Shown piece after piece: positions 24,614 to 32,995 of a stretch of DNA of 64,000 nucleotides. Origin of the DNA: Youngiibacter multivorans. GTDB taxonomy: Bacteria; Bacillota; Clostridia; Clostridiales; Clostridiaceae. Every line of letters begins with the position of its first letter. The first letter of the stretch is position 1. The notes below the pieces were generated by a model. The model was not told where the DNA came from. It made no database searches and worked only from the letters and a program-made list of their open reading frames with translations. The DNA is taken from positions 19,075 through 83,074 of the forward strand of contig NZ_JAGGKC010000019.1 in the NCBI RefSeq assembly GCF_017873395.1, written 5' to 3'. Both the position numbers and the translations under genes were made by a program.

Positions 24614-25873
24614 CTACTTGTCCCTTCTCTTCTTCCACATTGGTGCGAGGAACTCATCGATGACATCGTGTATATTGAGCACTCCCACTATCCTGCCGTC
24701 ATCGTCTACGACTGGGATCAGAAGAAGCTCATACTTTATTGCAAGGTCCACGGCTGTTACAGAATGGTCAGAGACCTTCACGTTCTCAAGCGAAGTATCC
24801 ATGATATCGGCAAGAAGCTTGCCTCCATCCTCAACCAGTAGGTCCCTCAGGTTTATAAAGCCCTCAAGGATTGCATTCTCATCCTGTACGAATATGAAGT
24901 AGATCTCGTCATACTCAGGAGCAAGCTCCTTAAGTAGCGATATGGTGTCCTTCACCGTGATGTTCTTGTTGAACACGAAAAAGTCCTTGGACATCAGGGC
25001 TCCGGCAAGCTCTTCCTCATACTGCATGAGCTCCCTTACTTCAGCTTCATCATCATTTTCAAGATTCAGGAGTATCTTCTCCCTTGTCTCGTCATCCAGG
25101 TCATCAAGAAAATCTGCAATCTCATCGTTAGGCATCTTTTCTAGGAGTTCAGCAGCCTTCTCTTCACTCAGACCCGATATTATCTTAGCCTGAACCTCAG
25201 GCTCCTCTATTTCTTCCAGGGTGTCAGCCGCAAGCTCTTCATCAAGGCTTTCGAATATCTTGTTCCTGTACTCGTGGTCGACTTCCTCCAGGATGTCTGC
25301 AAGGTCAGCCGGATGCAGAGTGGAAAGCTTAGCATACGGCACGCTGATCTTAAGGTCCTTGCCTTTTCCCATGTCGAACTCGACGTCATCCCACAGGATC
25401 AAAGAATCACCTGTCTTCTTACCGATAAGCTTCAGATAAGTCCTGTAGAGGCCCTCCATATTCCTTCGCCTTCCAAGGCCCATAGGGCTCTTGTCCACGG
25501 CGACTATCCGGAGGTCTCCTGATATCTGGGCAAGTCTCACATCATATGCCCTGAACACCTTTTTTCCTTCCTCGTCGAGGATCTGCTTATCAAGCAGATT
25601 CTTCACCAGCATGAAGGAAAAGGTCCTGGGAATGATATCCCTTGCTCCCTTGATCTTTATCTGGACATCCTTTCCATCGTCATAGAAGTCAATGAACTTG
25701 AACTCAAAATTATATTGTTCCTTGTTCCTCTCCACCACATAGCCTATTGCCTTGGGGTAGCCTTCCTCTGCAGCGAAGTATATGTCCTTGAGGTTCCCTA
25801 CAACCTCGTTGTACTCGTCGTATACCCTCCTGTTGAGTATCGAACTGAAATAGAGCAGATTCAATCTTTCCAT
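24614..25873 (-). CDS. Soluble PRC-barrel/MgtE-N/CBS domain protein
   Basis: A 419-residue acidic cytoplasmic protein. The N-terminal 130 residues look like two PRC-barrel-type segments (each with an R-V-Y-D/R-A-Y-D-V pattern). Residues 175-280 are an MgtE N-terminal superhelix (LHPADLADILEEVD, AAELLEKMPNDEIADFLDDLDD), and 290-410 are a CBS pair ending VVDDDGRIVGVLNIHDVIDEF. The transmembrane channel of MgtE is missing. Such proteins may sense divalent metal and control a separate transporter; none is adjacent. ATG 25873 follows GGAGAGACG; a TTG six codons earlier is possible. Unusual repeats precede the gene. Confidence 0.88.
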   Translation of the reverse strand: MERLNLLYFSSILNRRVYDEYNEVVGNLKDIYFAAEEGYPKAIGYVVERNKEQYNFEFKFIDFYDDGKDVQIKIKGARDIIPRTFSFMLVKNLLDKQILDEEGKKVFRAYDVRLAQISGDLRIVAVDKSPMGLGRRRNMEGLYRTYLKLIGKKTGDSLILWDDVEFDMGKGKDLKISVPYAKLSTLHPADLADILEEVDHEYRNKIFESLDEELAADTLEEIEEPEVQAKIISGLSEEKAAELLEKMPNDEIADFLDDLDDETREKILLNLENDDEAEVRELMQYEEELAGALMSKDFFVFNKNITVKDTISLLKELAPEYDEIYFIFVQDENAILEGFINLRDLLVEDGGKLLADIMDTSLENVKVSDHSVTAVDLAIKYELLLIPVVDDDGRIVGVLNIHDVIDEFLAPMWKKRRDK

Positions 25874-25959
25874 ACGTCTCTCCTTCTCCAAGGAGAAAAG
25901 ATCTCCTCGGCTGTTATTCCTTTTTCCGACTGTCAGGCAGTGGTTCCAACTTTTTTCAC

Positions 25960-26042
25960 ATCCTTTTAAAATGAAACATCTTTACGCCTTTTTTGATGAA
26001 AGGTCTTACGCCTTTCCTTACGGAAAGTCTTACATCCTTATA
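25960..26042 (-). repeat. Imperfect tandem repeats upstream of the MgtE-N/CBS gene
   Basis: On the minus strand four related units occur about 20-25 bases apart, of the form AAGGATGTAAGACTTTCC, AAAGGCGTAAGACCTTTC, AAAGGCGTAAAGATGTTTC and AAAGGATGTGAAAAAAG. Several units can fold on themselves (GGAAAG with CTTTCC). No known riboswitch was recognised. Confidence 0.55.
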
Positions 26043-26081
26043 CATCATACTTCCTGGGCGGTCCCTTTTCAACGGGAATCA

Positions 26082-27011
26082 TCAGTTAGCAGGCCATGCG
26101 GCCCTTTTTCTTGCTGCAAGGTCCTCTTCATTTGCACCCATAACCATTATCGCATCAGGGATGCATCTGATAGTTAGCGGAAAATCAGGACCGCGTTCTC
26201 CATCTATATCGCTTACAAGTGTCCTGTCGGTAGTTTCAATCAACAGCTCATCCGTCTGGAAGTATACAAGCCCAACCGGCTCCTCCAGATGCTCTCCTCT
26301 CAGGAACTTGATTAGAAGAGGGAACAGTTCTCTAAGCGCCTCATCCTTGATGAGTATGACGTCAAGCTTGCCGTCATTTCCCTGGGCCTTGTAGGCCAGT
26401 TCAATGTTGCCTGCGGTCCTTCCGTTGAATACGAGCACCATGAACATTCCGCCCTCATAGCTGCCATCCTTTGACGTTATCCTTACATGGATCTTCCTGA
26501 AATTCGGGAGCTGCTCAAGTCCCTTGAGATAATATGCGAGCTTACCGATGGAGTTCTTCATGTCATCATCTGTCTTCTGGGACACATCCGTGAAGAGCCC
26601 GGCACTGGCCACGTTTATGAAGTACCTGTCGTTTATCATCCCGATGTCCATGGGCACGGGAACTGCCGAAAGTATCTTCTCGCATGCAGCAGACAGATCA
26701 GGCGGCATGCCTATGTACTTGCTGTAGTCATTCGCTGTTCCTGCTGGGAGTATCCCTATGGGAATCTTCACGCCTGCACTCATCATCTCATTTACAAGGA
26801 GGTCCACCGTTCCGTCTCCTCCTGCAACTATGATATGATCATACCCGTCATTTATGTCAGACAGGGCTTCCTTCATCCTGAAGCTTTCATCAAGTCTGAC
26901 TGTAACCAGCTGATAGCCATATTTCTGATGTATCCTTATTATTTCGTCGAGCTTGTCGATGACAATGCTCTCACCCGCGCTGGGATTGTACAGGAGCTTC
27001 GCTTTCTTCAC
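26082..27011 (-). CDS. Diacylglycerol/lipid kinase family protein
   Basis: A 309-residue soluble lipid kinase (DagK/YegS type). The N-terminus KKAKLLYNPSAGE, the nucleotide loop VAGGDGTVDLLVNEM near 60-74, LPAGTANDYSKYIGMP near 93 and INVASAGLFTDV near 132 are diagnostic. It probably phosphorylates diacylglycerol or a related lipid, recycling it to phosphatidic acid, which suits the nearby pssA. The GTG at 27011 is favoured because GAGGTG lies six bases upstream; a GTG three codons earlier overlaps that site. It diverges from pssA. Confidence 0.92.
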   Translation of the reverse strand: MKKAKLLYNPSAGESIVIDKLDEIIRIHQKYGYQLVTVRLDESFRMKEALSDINDGYDHIIVAGGDGTVDLLVNEMMSAGVKIPIGILPAGTANDYSKYIGMPPDLSAACEKILSAVPVPMDIGMINDRYFINVASAGLFTDVSQKTDDDMKNSIGKLAYYLKGLEQLPNFRKIHVRITSKDGSYEGGMFMVLVFNGRTAGNIELAYKAQGNDGKLDVILIKDEALRELFPLLIKFLRGEHLEEPVGLVYFQTDELLIETTDRTLVSDIDGERGPDFPLTIRCIPDAIMVMGANEEDLAARKRAAWPAN

Positions 27012-27175
27012 TCCAAACACCTCGCTTTATATATTTATAATACCACTTGAAAAGGAAATATGCTGAGTGGAAAAATCATGCCGCAAAGGTAATTTCCTCA
27101 TCTTGGGAACATTAAAGTTTCACTTGGGACCAAAATAGTTTATAATGAAGTATCGCATTAAAGCCGGAGGTAACA

Positions 27176-27688
27176 ATGAACAGCGCACTGATTCCCAATA
27201 TGATGACCTTTCTTAACCTCACACTTGGGGTCATGTCCCTTATCAAGGGCGTGCAGGGCGACTATGCCACTGCAGGGCTATTCATACTTTCTGCCGGTAT
27301 GGTGGACAGGTACGATGGCAGGATAGCGAGGGCGCTTGGCGCCGAATCGCCCCTTGGCAAGGAGCTTGACTCCCTCTCTGACATGGTATCCTTCGGGGTG
27401 GCACCAGCAATACTTGCCTACTTCATGTTCAATCTGCATGAGCTTGGACTGATGGGTCTTCTGCCGGTTATCCTGTTTCCCATAGCGGGAGCATACAGGC
27501 TGGCAAGGTTCAATTCCTGTGATTTTGACGGAGTATTTACCGGAATCCCAATAACACTTGCAGGCTGCCTGCTGGCAATGCTGGCACTGCTTCTTCGAAA
27601 CAATGTGGAGCTTCGGAGCCTTGTAGTAATAATGATGATCGCTCTTGCTTATCTTGAGGTAAGCACCATAAAATTCAAGAAGTTCTGA
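27176..27688 (+). CDS. pssA: CDP-diacylglycerol--serine O-phosphatidyltransferase
   Basis: A 170-residue CDP-alcohol phosphatidyltransferase with several membrane helices. The catalytic motif D-G-x2-A-R-x8-G-x3-D-x3-D is complete in DGRIARALGAESPLGKELD, near residues 45-63. The N-terminus NMMTFLNLTLGVMSL is that of the Bacillus-type PssA, which makes phosphatidylserine in the membrane. The start has CCGGAGGTAAC. No decarboxylase gene (psd) is adjacent. It ends in a bidirectional terminator shared with the convergent sdaAA gene. Confidence 0.93.
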   Translation: MNSALIPNMMTFLNLTLGVMSLIKGVQGDYATAGLFILSAGMVDRYDGRIARALGAESPLGKELDSLSDMVSFGVAPAILAYFMFNLHELGLMGLLPVILFPIAGAYRLARFNSCDFDGVFTGIPITLAGCLLAMLALLLRNNVELRSLVVIMMIALAYLEVSTIKFKKF

Positions 27689-27691
27689 CTT

Positions 27692-27718
27692 AAGGACAGG
27701 TATGACAGCCTGTCCTTT
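27692..27718. terminator. Bidirectional terminator between pssA and sdaAA
   Basis: Perfect nine-base stem 27692-27700 with 27709-27717, ending in TTTGTTATTT on the plus strand. Confidence 0.8.
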
Positions 27719-27719
27719 G

Positions 27720-28598
27720 TTATTTCTCACCGAAAATCCTCTTTGCAAGGATTTTTCCTGCAGCAGTTCCAGCAAGGCCTCCGATTCCAGTCTCCCTGAG
27801 AGATTCAGGCATTGCCCTCCCTATTGAGTACATTGCCTCTACGGTGTCATCGAATGGAATCCTTGATTCTACACCTGCCAGCACCATATCGGCTGCACCT
27901 ATGGCCGAAAGAACGCCCTGTGCGTTCCTTTTTGCGCATGGGACTTCAACGAGACCGGCTATCGGGTCGCAGACAAGGCCAAGCGTATTCTTGAACACAA
28001 TAGCTCCAGCGTCAAGGCACATCCCCGGCGTTCCACCCATCATCTGTACTATGGCGCATGCAGCCATTGCTGCGGCTGAGCCGCATTCCGCCTGGCAGCC
28101 TCCTTCGGCTCCGGAGATGGTGGCATTCTGGGCTATGACAGCTCCCACCGCACCCGCAGCGAAGAGACCGAGTATGATGTCCTTCTCGCCTATCCCATGC
28201 TCTTCCTTCATGGTCATGACCGCAGCAGGCAGTATTCCGCAGGCTCCGGCTGTAGGGCAAGCCACAATCTTACCCATCGATGCGTTGACCTCTGAGCAGG
28301 CAAGAGCATAGGCCATGGCACGTGTGGTGACGCTGCCTCCGACGCTTCTTCCCTCCTTAAGGTATTTGCCCATTTTGTATGCATCGCCGCCTATGAGGCC
28401 TGAAACGGATATTACCTTTTCAGATACTCCCTTTGATGTTGAGCTCTCCATTACCTTAAGGGCTTCCTTCATCCTGTTCCAGATTTCTTCATAAGAAATC
28501 CCTGTCTCCTCTGATTCCTGCCTGATTGCAAACTCTCCAATTGTTATGCCCTGCTTTTCGCATGCGCCTATAAGCTCACTTCCACTTGAAATGTTCAA
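27720..28598 (-). CDS. sdaAA: L-serine dehydratase, alpha subunit
   Basis: A 292-residue iron-sulphur subunit of the two-subunit L-serine dehydratase, which turns L-serine into pyruvate and ammonia. The cluster cysteines are visible in ACPTAGACGILPAA near 128, in GGCQAECGSA near 172, and in CDPIAGLVEVPC near 215. The start is TTG, with AAAGGAGGTG six bases upstream. It follows the beta-subunit gene by 12 bases. The enzyme is oxygen-sensitive and typical of amino-acid-fermenting clostridia. Confidence 0.96.
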   Translation of the reverse strand: MNISSGSELIGACEKQGITIGEFAIRQESEETGISYEEIWNRMKEALKVMESSTSKGVSEKVISVSGLIGGDAYKMGKYLKEGRSVGGSVTTRAMAYALACSEVNASMGKIVACPTAGACGILPAAVMTMKEEHGIGEKDIILGLFAAGAVGAVIAQNATISGAEGGCQAECGSAAAMAACAIVQMMGGTPGMCLDAGAIVFKNTLGLVCDPIAGLVEVPCAKRNAQGVLSAIGAADMVLAGVESRIPFDDTVEAMYSIGRAMPESLRETGIGGLAGTAAGKILAKRIFGEK

Positions 28599-28610
28599 AG
28601 TGCACCTCCT

Positions 28611-29312
28611 TTAAGTCGTCACCGGATAGCTGAGTGAATCTGAAGCTACCGGCAGGAACCTTATTCCGCCAACCCCGGAGACATCCTTCAGCTTTTCCAG
28701 AGTTCCCTCAGGTATGTTTTCGTCAGTCTCAAAGATCATTGTTGCGCTCTTGCCCCTCTGTGACCTGAATACGGACATGAATGCAATGTTGATGCTGGCC
28801 TCGTATAAAAGCCTTGTCACATGGGCAACAACTCCCGGGGAATCGGTATGGGTTATAAGGAGGGTGGGATAGTTTCCAGTGAACTGCACATCCTCATCCC
28901 CTATCCTTGTTATAAGGACAGCTCCGCCTCCAATGGACGAGCCTGTCACAGAAATGATTTCTCCATCTGCAAGCGTCATATCGATCCTCACCGTGTTTGG
29001 GTGGACATCGCCAAGGCTTCCCTCCCTGAAGGATATCGATATGCCAGCCTCTTTTGCCAGGTCCATGGAGTCCCTCAGCCTGTCATCATCAGGCAGCATG
29101 CCCAGGATTCCTGCCACAAGCGCTCTGTCAGTGCCATGGCCGCGGTAGGTCTTCGAAAACGAGCCATGCAGGATGAAGTCTGCCTTCACGATTTCGCTGC
29201 CTGCAATAAGCCTCGCTATCCTTCCTATCCTTGCCGCTCCGGCTGTATGGGAGCTTGATGGTCCTATCATGACCGGACCGATAATGTCAAATATCCCGTA
29301 CTTTTTCTGCAT
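28611..29312 (-). CDS. sdaAB: L-serine dehydratase, beta subunit
   Basis: A 233-residue subunit with the family start FDIIGPVMIGPSSSHTAGAARIGR and a C-terminal ACT domain (from about 148, TLLITHTDSPGVVAHVTRLLYEASINIAFMS, broken here for length) that probably binds serine or stabilises the dimer. It precedes sdaAA and forms the active enzyme with it. It follows the nucleoside-kinase gene by 21 bases, so the three may share a transcript. Start ATG 29312 has a modest GGTG site. Confidence 0.95.
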   Translation of the reverse strand: MQKKYGIFDIIGPVMIGPSSSHTAGAARIGRIARLIAGSEIVKADFILHGSFSKTYRGHGTDRALVAGILGMLPDDDRLRDSMDLAKEAGISISFREGSLGDVHPNTVRIDMTLADGEIISVTGSSIGGGAVLITRIGDEDVQFTGNYPTLLITHTDSPGVVAHVTRLLYEASINIAFMSVFRSQRGKSATMIFETDENIPEGTLEKLKDVSGVGGIRFLPVASDSLSYPVTT

Positions 29313-29333
29313 ACTTCAACACCAGGCCTTTCT

Positions 29334-30974
29334 TCAGTATTCGTAGAAGCAGCTGCCTCCTATGAATTCCCTTAGTATGGAATTCTCGGGAACCATCTCA
29401 TCCTTGATGTCCCTCACAAGCACCAGTATGGATGAGAGCCTCTTTGCCTCCTCGAAAAGAAGGCTCGACTTGTCTATTGCCCTCAGCTCCTTAAGACAAT
29501 GCTTTTTAAGGACTGCAAGCTCGTACAGGATAGTGGAGTTGAACATGACGTCAGCCTCTTCCTGATACGGGTAGATGTGTTCCTTCTCGCCCCTTGCGAC
29601 TGACGGGAATATTCCCAAGGTATCAGTTGCTGAATACCCTCTTGAGAGTATGTCACGCACCATCCTTCTAAGCTTCCTTACGTCTGTGGTGGCGATCCTG
29701 TTATGCCTGTCCATGTTCATGGCTGTAAGGGCGCTGATATACACCTTGAATTTGGCTTCTCTCGGTATTTCAGGGAAAAGCGCGGGATTCAGTCCATGAA
29801 TCCCCTCTATCATAAGGACTCCCCTTTCGGGCAGCCTTGCAATATGTTCTGAGATTGTCCTCTTGCCTGTCTTGAAGTCAAAATGAGGAAGCGCGACTCC
29901 ATGGCCATCAATCAGCTTCATCACATGCTCCTGGAACAGTTCTAGATCCAGTGCCCTGAGGCTTTCAAAGTCATAGGAGCCGTCCGGATTCTTCGGAGTA
30001 TGCTCCCTGTCCACAAAGTAGTCATCCATCCCTATGGCCACTGGTATGAGCCCGTTCACCCTCAGCTGGATTCCCAGCCTTTTCGTGAAGGTGGTCTTTC
30101 CTGAAGAGCTTGGTCCTGCAATCATGACAATCCTTACATCCCGTCTTCCTGCAATCTCATCCGCGATGTATGCGATCTTCTTCTCGTGCAGGGCTTCGGT
30201 CACCCTCACCAGGTCGAAGGCCTCTCCTCCGATTATCTTTTCATTCAGGTATCCGATGCTGTCGACGCCAATGATTTCATCCCACTCCTGAGTCTCGCTG
30301 AATATCCCGAACAGCTTGTCCTGGGGTTTGAAAATCCCGATTGAAAGTGGATCGTACACAGGCGGATAAGTAAGGACAAAGCCTCCCTTATACGGTTCAA
30401 GTCCGAAAAGGTTAATAAGTCCTGTATTTATAGCCATCTTTCCGTAAAAATAGTCGTAGTGGCCAAGAAGCCTGTATAGTGTAATTGATTCAAGCCCTGA
30501 TTCCTTCAGCAGGTCTATCCTGTCCTCCATGTGTTCCTTCCTGAATATTTCAAATGCCTCTTCCCGTGACAGCTTCACCTTTTCAAGAGGATGGCTGCCT
30601 TCAATTATCTTCAGCATTTCATCATGGAGGCTTTTGATGAAATCTCTGGAAAGCTCATGTCCCGGCATCCTGCAGTATAGTCCTCTGCTTATGGAGTGCT
30701 CTATATAAAGCTGGCTTCCAGGGCTAAGTGTCTTCACAGCCACCACAAGGATGAATGAGAGCGTGCGCTCATACGCCTTGTTTCCATGGGAATCTGTGAT
30801 GTATACGGGGAATACCTCCCCTTCCTTCCTGATTTCCTCGTCAAGTTCGAAATACTCGCCTGCCTGCCTTGCGAGCATCGGCTTCAGAGGTCCGCTGTCA
30901 TCCTTGAGGAGGTCTCTGTATTTTATTCCTGTCTCGATACTTATGTCAGCATCCCTGTATCTCAGCTTAAGCAT
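29334..30974 (-). CDS. Nucleoside kinase, uridine kinase-like, with TGS/ThrRS-like N-terminus
   Basis: A 546-residue fusion found in clostridia and relatives. The N-terminal 270 residues resemble the TGS and editing-related domains of threonyl-tRNA synthetase; the C-terminal part is a uridine/phosphoribulokinase-type kinase. Walker A is GPSSSGKTTFTKRL near 290, followed by GMDDYFVDREHTP and LMIEGIHGLNP. Likely reaction: phosphorylation of uridine/cytidine or a related nucleoside. The role of the tRNA-synthetase-like part is unknown. GGAGGCGGTAGA precedes the ATG; a -10 TATAAT lies at 31002-31007. It heads the possible transcript with sdaAB-sdaAA. Confidence 0.88.
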   Translation of the reverse strand: MLKLRYRDADISIETGIKYRDLLKDDSGPLKPMLARQAGEYFELDEEIRKEGEVFPVYITDSHGNKAYERTLSFILVVAVKTLSPGSQLYIEHSISRGLYCRMPGHELSRDFIKSLHDEMLKIIEGSHPLEKVKLSREEAFEIFRKEHMEDRIDLLKESGLESITLYRLLGHYDYFYGKMAINTGLINLFGLEPYKGGFVLTYPPVYDPLSIGIFKPQDKLFGIFSETQEWDEIIGVDSIGYLNEKIIGGEAFDLVRVTEALHEKKIAYIADEIAGRRDVRIVMIAGPSSSGKTTFTKRLGIQLRVNGLIPVAIGMDDYFVDREHTPKNPDGSYDFESLRALDLELFQEHVMKLIDGHGVALPHFDFKTGKRTISEHIARLPERGVLMIEGIHGLNPALFPEIPREAKFKVYISALTAMNMDRHNRIATTDVRKLRRMVRDILSRGYSATDTLGIFPSVARGEKEHIYPYQEEADVMFNSTILYELAVLKKHCLKELRAIDKSSLLFEEAKRLSSILVLVRDIKDEMVPENSILREFIGGSCFYEY

Positions 30975-31098
30975 TCTACCGCCTCCAGTGCCCTTTCCTT
31001 AATTATAACCTAAAGTTAGCACTGGTTGGCTATCTGAAGCTTAAACTAAGGCCTTTGCAGAGCCTTTTTCATAAGGTTTGCATAAAGTTAACAAGTAG

Positions 31099-31126
31099 TT
31101 GACAGTCTGTTTCTTCAAAATAAACT
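31099..31126 (+). promoter_or_regulatory. Candidate fba promoter
   Basis: TTGACA (31099-31104), 16-base spacer, TAAACT (31121-31126). A TATAAT at 31171-31176 may be a second start. The leader carries the direct repeat AATTGTCCC at 31185-31193 and 31205-31213, exactly 20 bases apart. The rest of the 259-base gap has nothing else recognisable. Confidence 0.55.
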
Positions 31127-31233
31127 CATAAACCTGTACAGTTGTTGTGGAAGTATCCTTAGGATTGGATTATAATGGTATTGTAATTGTCCCTACGGGT
31201 ACAAAATTGTCCCATATGAAAGGTGGTCAACAA

Positions 31234-32160
31234 ATGGCATTAGTAACAACCAAAGAAATGTTCAAAAAAGCTTATGAAGGTAAATATTCCATCGGTGCGT
31301 TCAACATCAATGACATGGAGATCATACAGGGCGTAGTGAATGCGTGCAAATCAAGGAATTCTGCTGTAATCCTCCAGGTTTCCACAGGAGCGCTGAAATA
31401 TGCAGGTCCCGCTTATCTCATGAATATGGTGGATGCGGCTATAAAGGAAACAGGAATCGACATCGCAGTACATCTTGACCACGGCCCGGACCTTGAGACT
31501 GTGAAGCAGGTAATAGAAGCCGGATTCACATCTGTAATGTTCGACGGATCACACTATGATTTCGAAGAGAATGTAAGGCTTACAAAGGAAATTGTTGATT
31601 ACGCGCATGCAAGAGGCGTAGTTGTTGAAGCAGAGCTTGGAGTGCTTGCAGGAGTAGAGGACGATGTCCACTCAGAAAAGCATGTATACACCCAGCCTGA
31701 TGAGGCAGTTGACTTCGTTCAGAGAACAGGCTGCGACTCGCTTGCGATTGCCATAGGAACATCCCATGGCGCATTCAAGTTCGCTGGAACTCCTGAGCTT
31801 AAGTTCGATATCCTTGAGGAGATCGGAAACAGACTCCCAGGATACCCGATAGTACTCCACGGAGCATCAGCAGTAAGCCAGGAGCATGTTGCCACATGCA
31901 ACGAGTTTGGCGGAGCGATAAAGGGAGCACAGGGAGTTCCTAAGGAAATGCTTAGAAGAGCCTCAGAGATGGCAGTGTGCAAGGTAAACATGGACACCGA
32001 CATAAGGCTTGCAATGACAGCGGCACTAAGAAAGTTCCTCGCTGAGAACCCATCAGAGTTCGATCCGAGAAAGTACATGGGCGCAGCAAGAAAAGAGATC
32101 CAGAAGCTTGTCGAAGAAAAGATCGACGATGTTCTTGGTTCAGCAAACAGTATGGCATAA
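31234..32160 (+). CDS. fba: Class II fructose-1,6-bisphosphate aldolase
   Basis: A 308-residue zinc aldolase of glycolysis and gluconeogenesis that cleaves fructose-1,6-bisphosphate to dihydroxyacetone phosphate and glyceraldehyde-3-phosphate. Zinc and substrate motifs: VHLDHGPDLETV near 80, the SVMFDGSHYDFEENV loop near 103, VEAELG near 133, and VLHGASAVS near 208. ATG 31234 follows AAGGTGGTC; the frame is open for 29 codons upstream but without a ribosome site. It is a stand-alone gene with its own promoter region and a strong terminator. Confidence 0.95.
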   Translation: MALVTTKEMFKKAYEGKYSIGAFNINDMEIIQGVVNACKSRNSAVILQVSTGALKYAGPAYLMNMVDAAIKETGIDIAVHLDHGPDLETVKQVIEAGFTSVMFDGSHYDFEENVRLTKEIVDYAHARGVVVEAELGVLAGVEDDVHSEKHVYTQPDEAVDFVQRTGCDSLAIAIGTSHGAFKFAGTPELKFDILEEIGNRLPGYPIVLHGASAVSQEHVATCNEFGGAIKGAQGVPKEMLRRASEMAVCKVNMDTDIRLAMTAALRKFLAENPSEFDPRKYMGAARKEIQKLVEEKIDDVLGSANSMA

Positions 32161-32165
32161 GAAAC

Positions 32166-32208
32166 AGGCTCTTCCGAGGCTTAGGCCTCAGGAGAGCCTT
32201 CCTTTTTC
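32166..32208 (+). terminator. Rho-independent terminator after fba
   Basis: A near-perfect 14-base stem with one mismatch between 32166 and 32199, followed by TCCTTTTTCC. Confidence 0.88.
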
Positions 32209-32293
32209 CTATTCAATTCAAACCAATCCGCTTTTCATTTCACAATTCGCTTTGGAATATACCTCCACGATGATTATTTCCCATATGATGCAG

Positions 32294-32333
32294 ACAGCCG
32301 GAAGCTTTCGCTTCCGGCTGTGCATTTTCTCTT
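32294..32333 (+). terminator. Second, isolated stem-loop terminator
   Basis: Perfect 12-base stem 32294-32305 with 32310-32321 and a TTTC loop, followed by TGCATTTTCTCTTT on the plus strand. It lies about 90 bases after the fba terminator with no gene between, so it may back up fba termination or end an unseen short transcript. The rest of 32209-32464 shows no gene. Confidence 0.65.
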
Positions 32334-32464
32334 TAGTTCTTCAAGTCATTCATCTTAAGTGTGCTTCACCTGGCAGTGGTTCTTTAGTTTCTCACGCCGC
32401 TCTTCATTAGTTCCGGGCTGCTCTGCCCTTCGTCCTTGGTATGTTCTAATCTATATTCGGGTGA

Positions 32465-32662
32465 TTAGAAGGCTGTCTGTACCGGCAGCTGCAATTTCTC
32501 AAGGCTGTGCTTGAGTCTGAAGAACTCGTCCTCGAGAGCATTTATCTTCTTTTCGATAAGCTCCCTGGCGGTAGGCTTCACAGCTGCTCCAAGTTCGTGG
32601 GAAAGAGTAGTCAGTTCGTCACTGATGTTGACAAGTCTCCTAACAGCATCGTATCCGTTCAC
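32465..32662 (-). CDS. Small hypothetical helical protein
   Basis: A 65-residue protein, almost wholly alpha-helical by pattern, with a likely coiled coil around ARELIEKKINALEDEFFRLK and SLEKLQ. No cysteine, membrane helix or known motif is visible; I do not recognise the family. GTG 32662 is favoured as start because AAGGAGAG lies six bases upstream; the ATG two codons earlier touches that site. It is probably a real gene because of this site and because two palindromes typical of an operator lie just upstream. Function unknown. Confidence 0.6.
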   Translation of the reverse strand: MNGYDAVRRLVNISDELTTLSHELGAAVKPTARELIEKKINALEDEFFRLKHSLEKLQLPVQTAF

Positions 32663-32682
32663 TTTCATCTCTCCTTTTTAGG

Positions 32683-32722
32683 TCAATACGCTAGTATTGA
32701 GCAGGTCAATACTTTGTATTGA
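32683..32722 (-). promoter_or_regulatory. Two tandem palindromes upstream of the small helical protein
   Basis: TCAATAC-gcta-GTATTGA (32683-32700) and TCAATAC-ttt-GTATTGA (32706-32722), inside two 22-23-base direct repeats beginning AGGTCAATAC. They lie about 20-60 bases before the GTG start. They look like twin operator sites or two small RNA hairpins. Confidence 0.7.
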
Positions 32723-32995
32723 GCAGTAAATGCATATGGCAATTGCCAAATACTTGTTTACATGTGAATCATAGGGCAACCTAAAGGGAAACACAAGTGG
32801 TCCATGAAAACTTTATGAAACTCGATAATGTATGCGTTTCAACGCTTTTGCATCGCAAAAGAAAAGGGTTGCAATTACCGGATGCGTTGCTGTCTTTGCT
32901 GTTTTCATAGCCTGATTTATAGAATCTTGTCAAACTTACCTGCATAATTTCTTCATGTATTGTATAATCAGGGTAACAAACGAGGGGTGGATCGC
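32723..32995. other. Intergenic region before the CYTH gene
   Basis: Divergent promoter space of about 270 bases. It contains a 12-base perfect palindrome TGGCAATTGCCA at 32737-32748, a seven-base inverted repeat CTTTTGC/GCAAAAG at 32845-32861, and a TATAAT at 32963-32968 that may be the -10 of the CYTH gene. No gene is seen. Confidence 0.55.

Noticed and set aside
25874..26081. Magnesium (M-box) riboswitch before the MgtE-N/CBS gene
   Set aside because: The tract contains short repeats but no conserved M-box elements that I can recognise.
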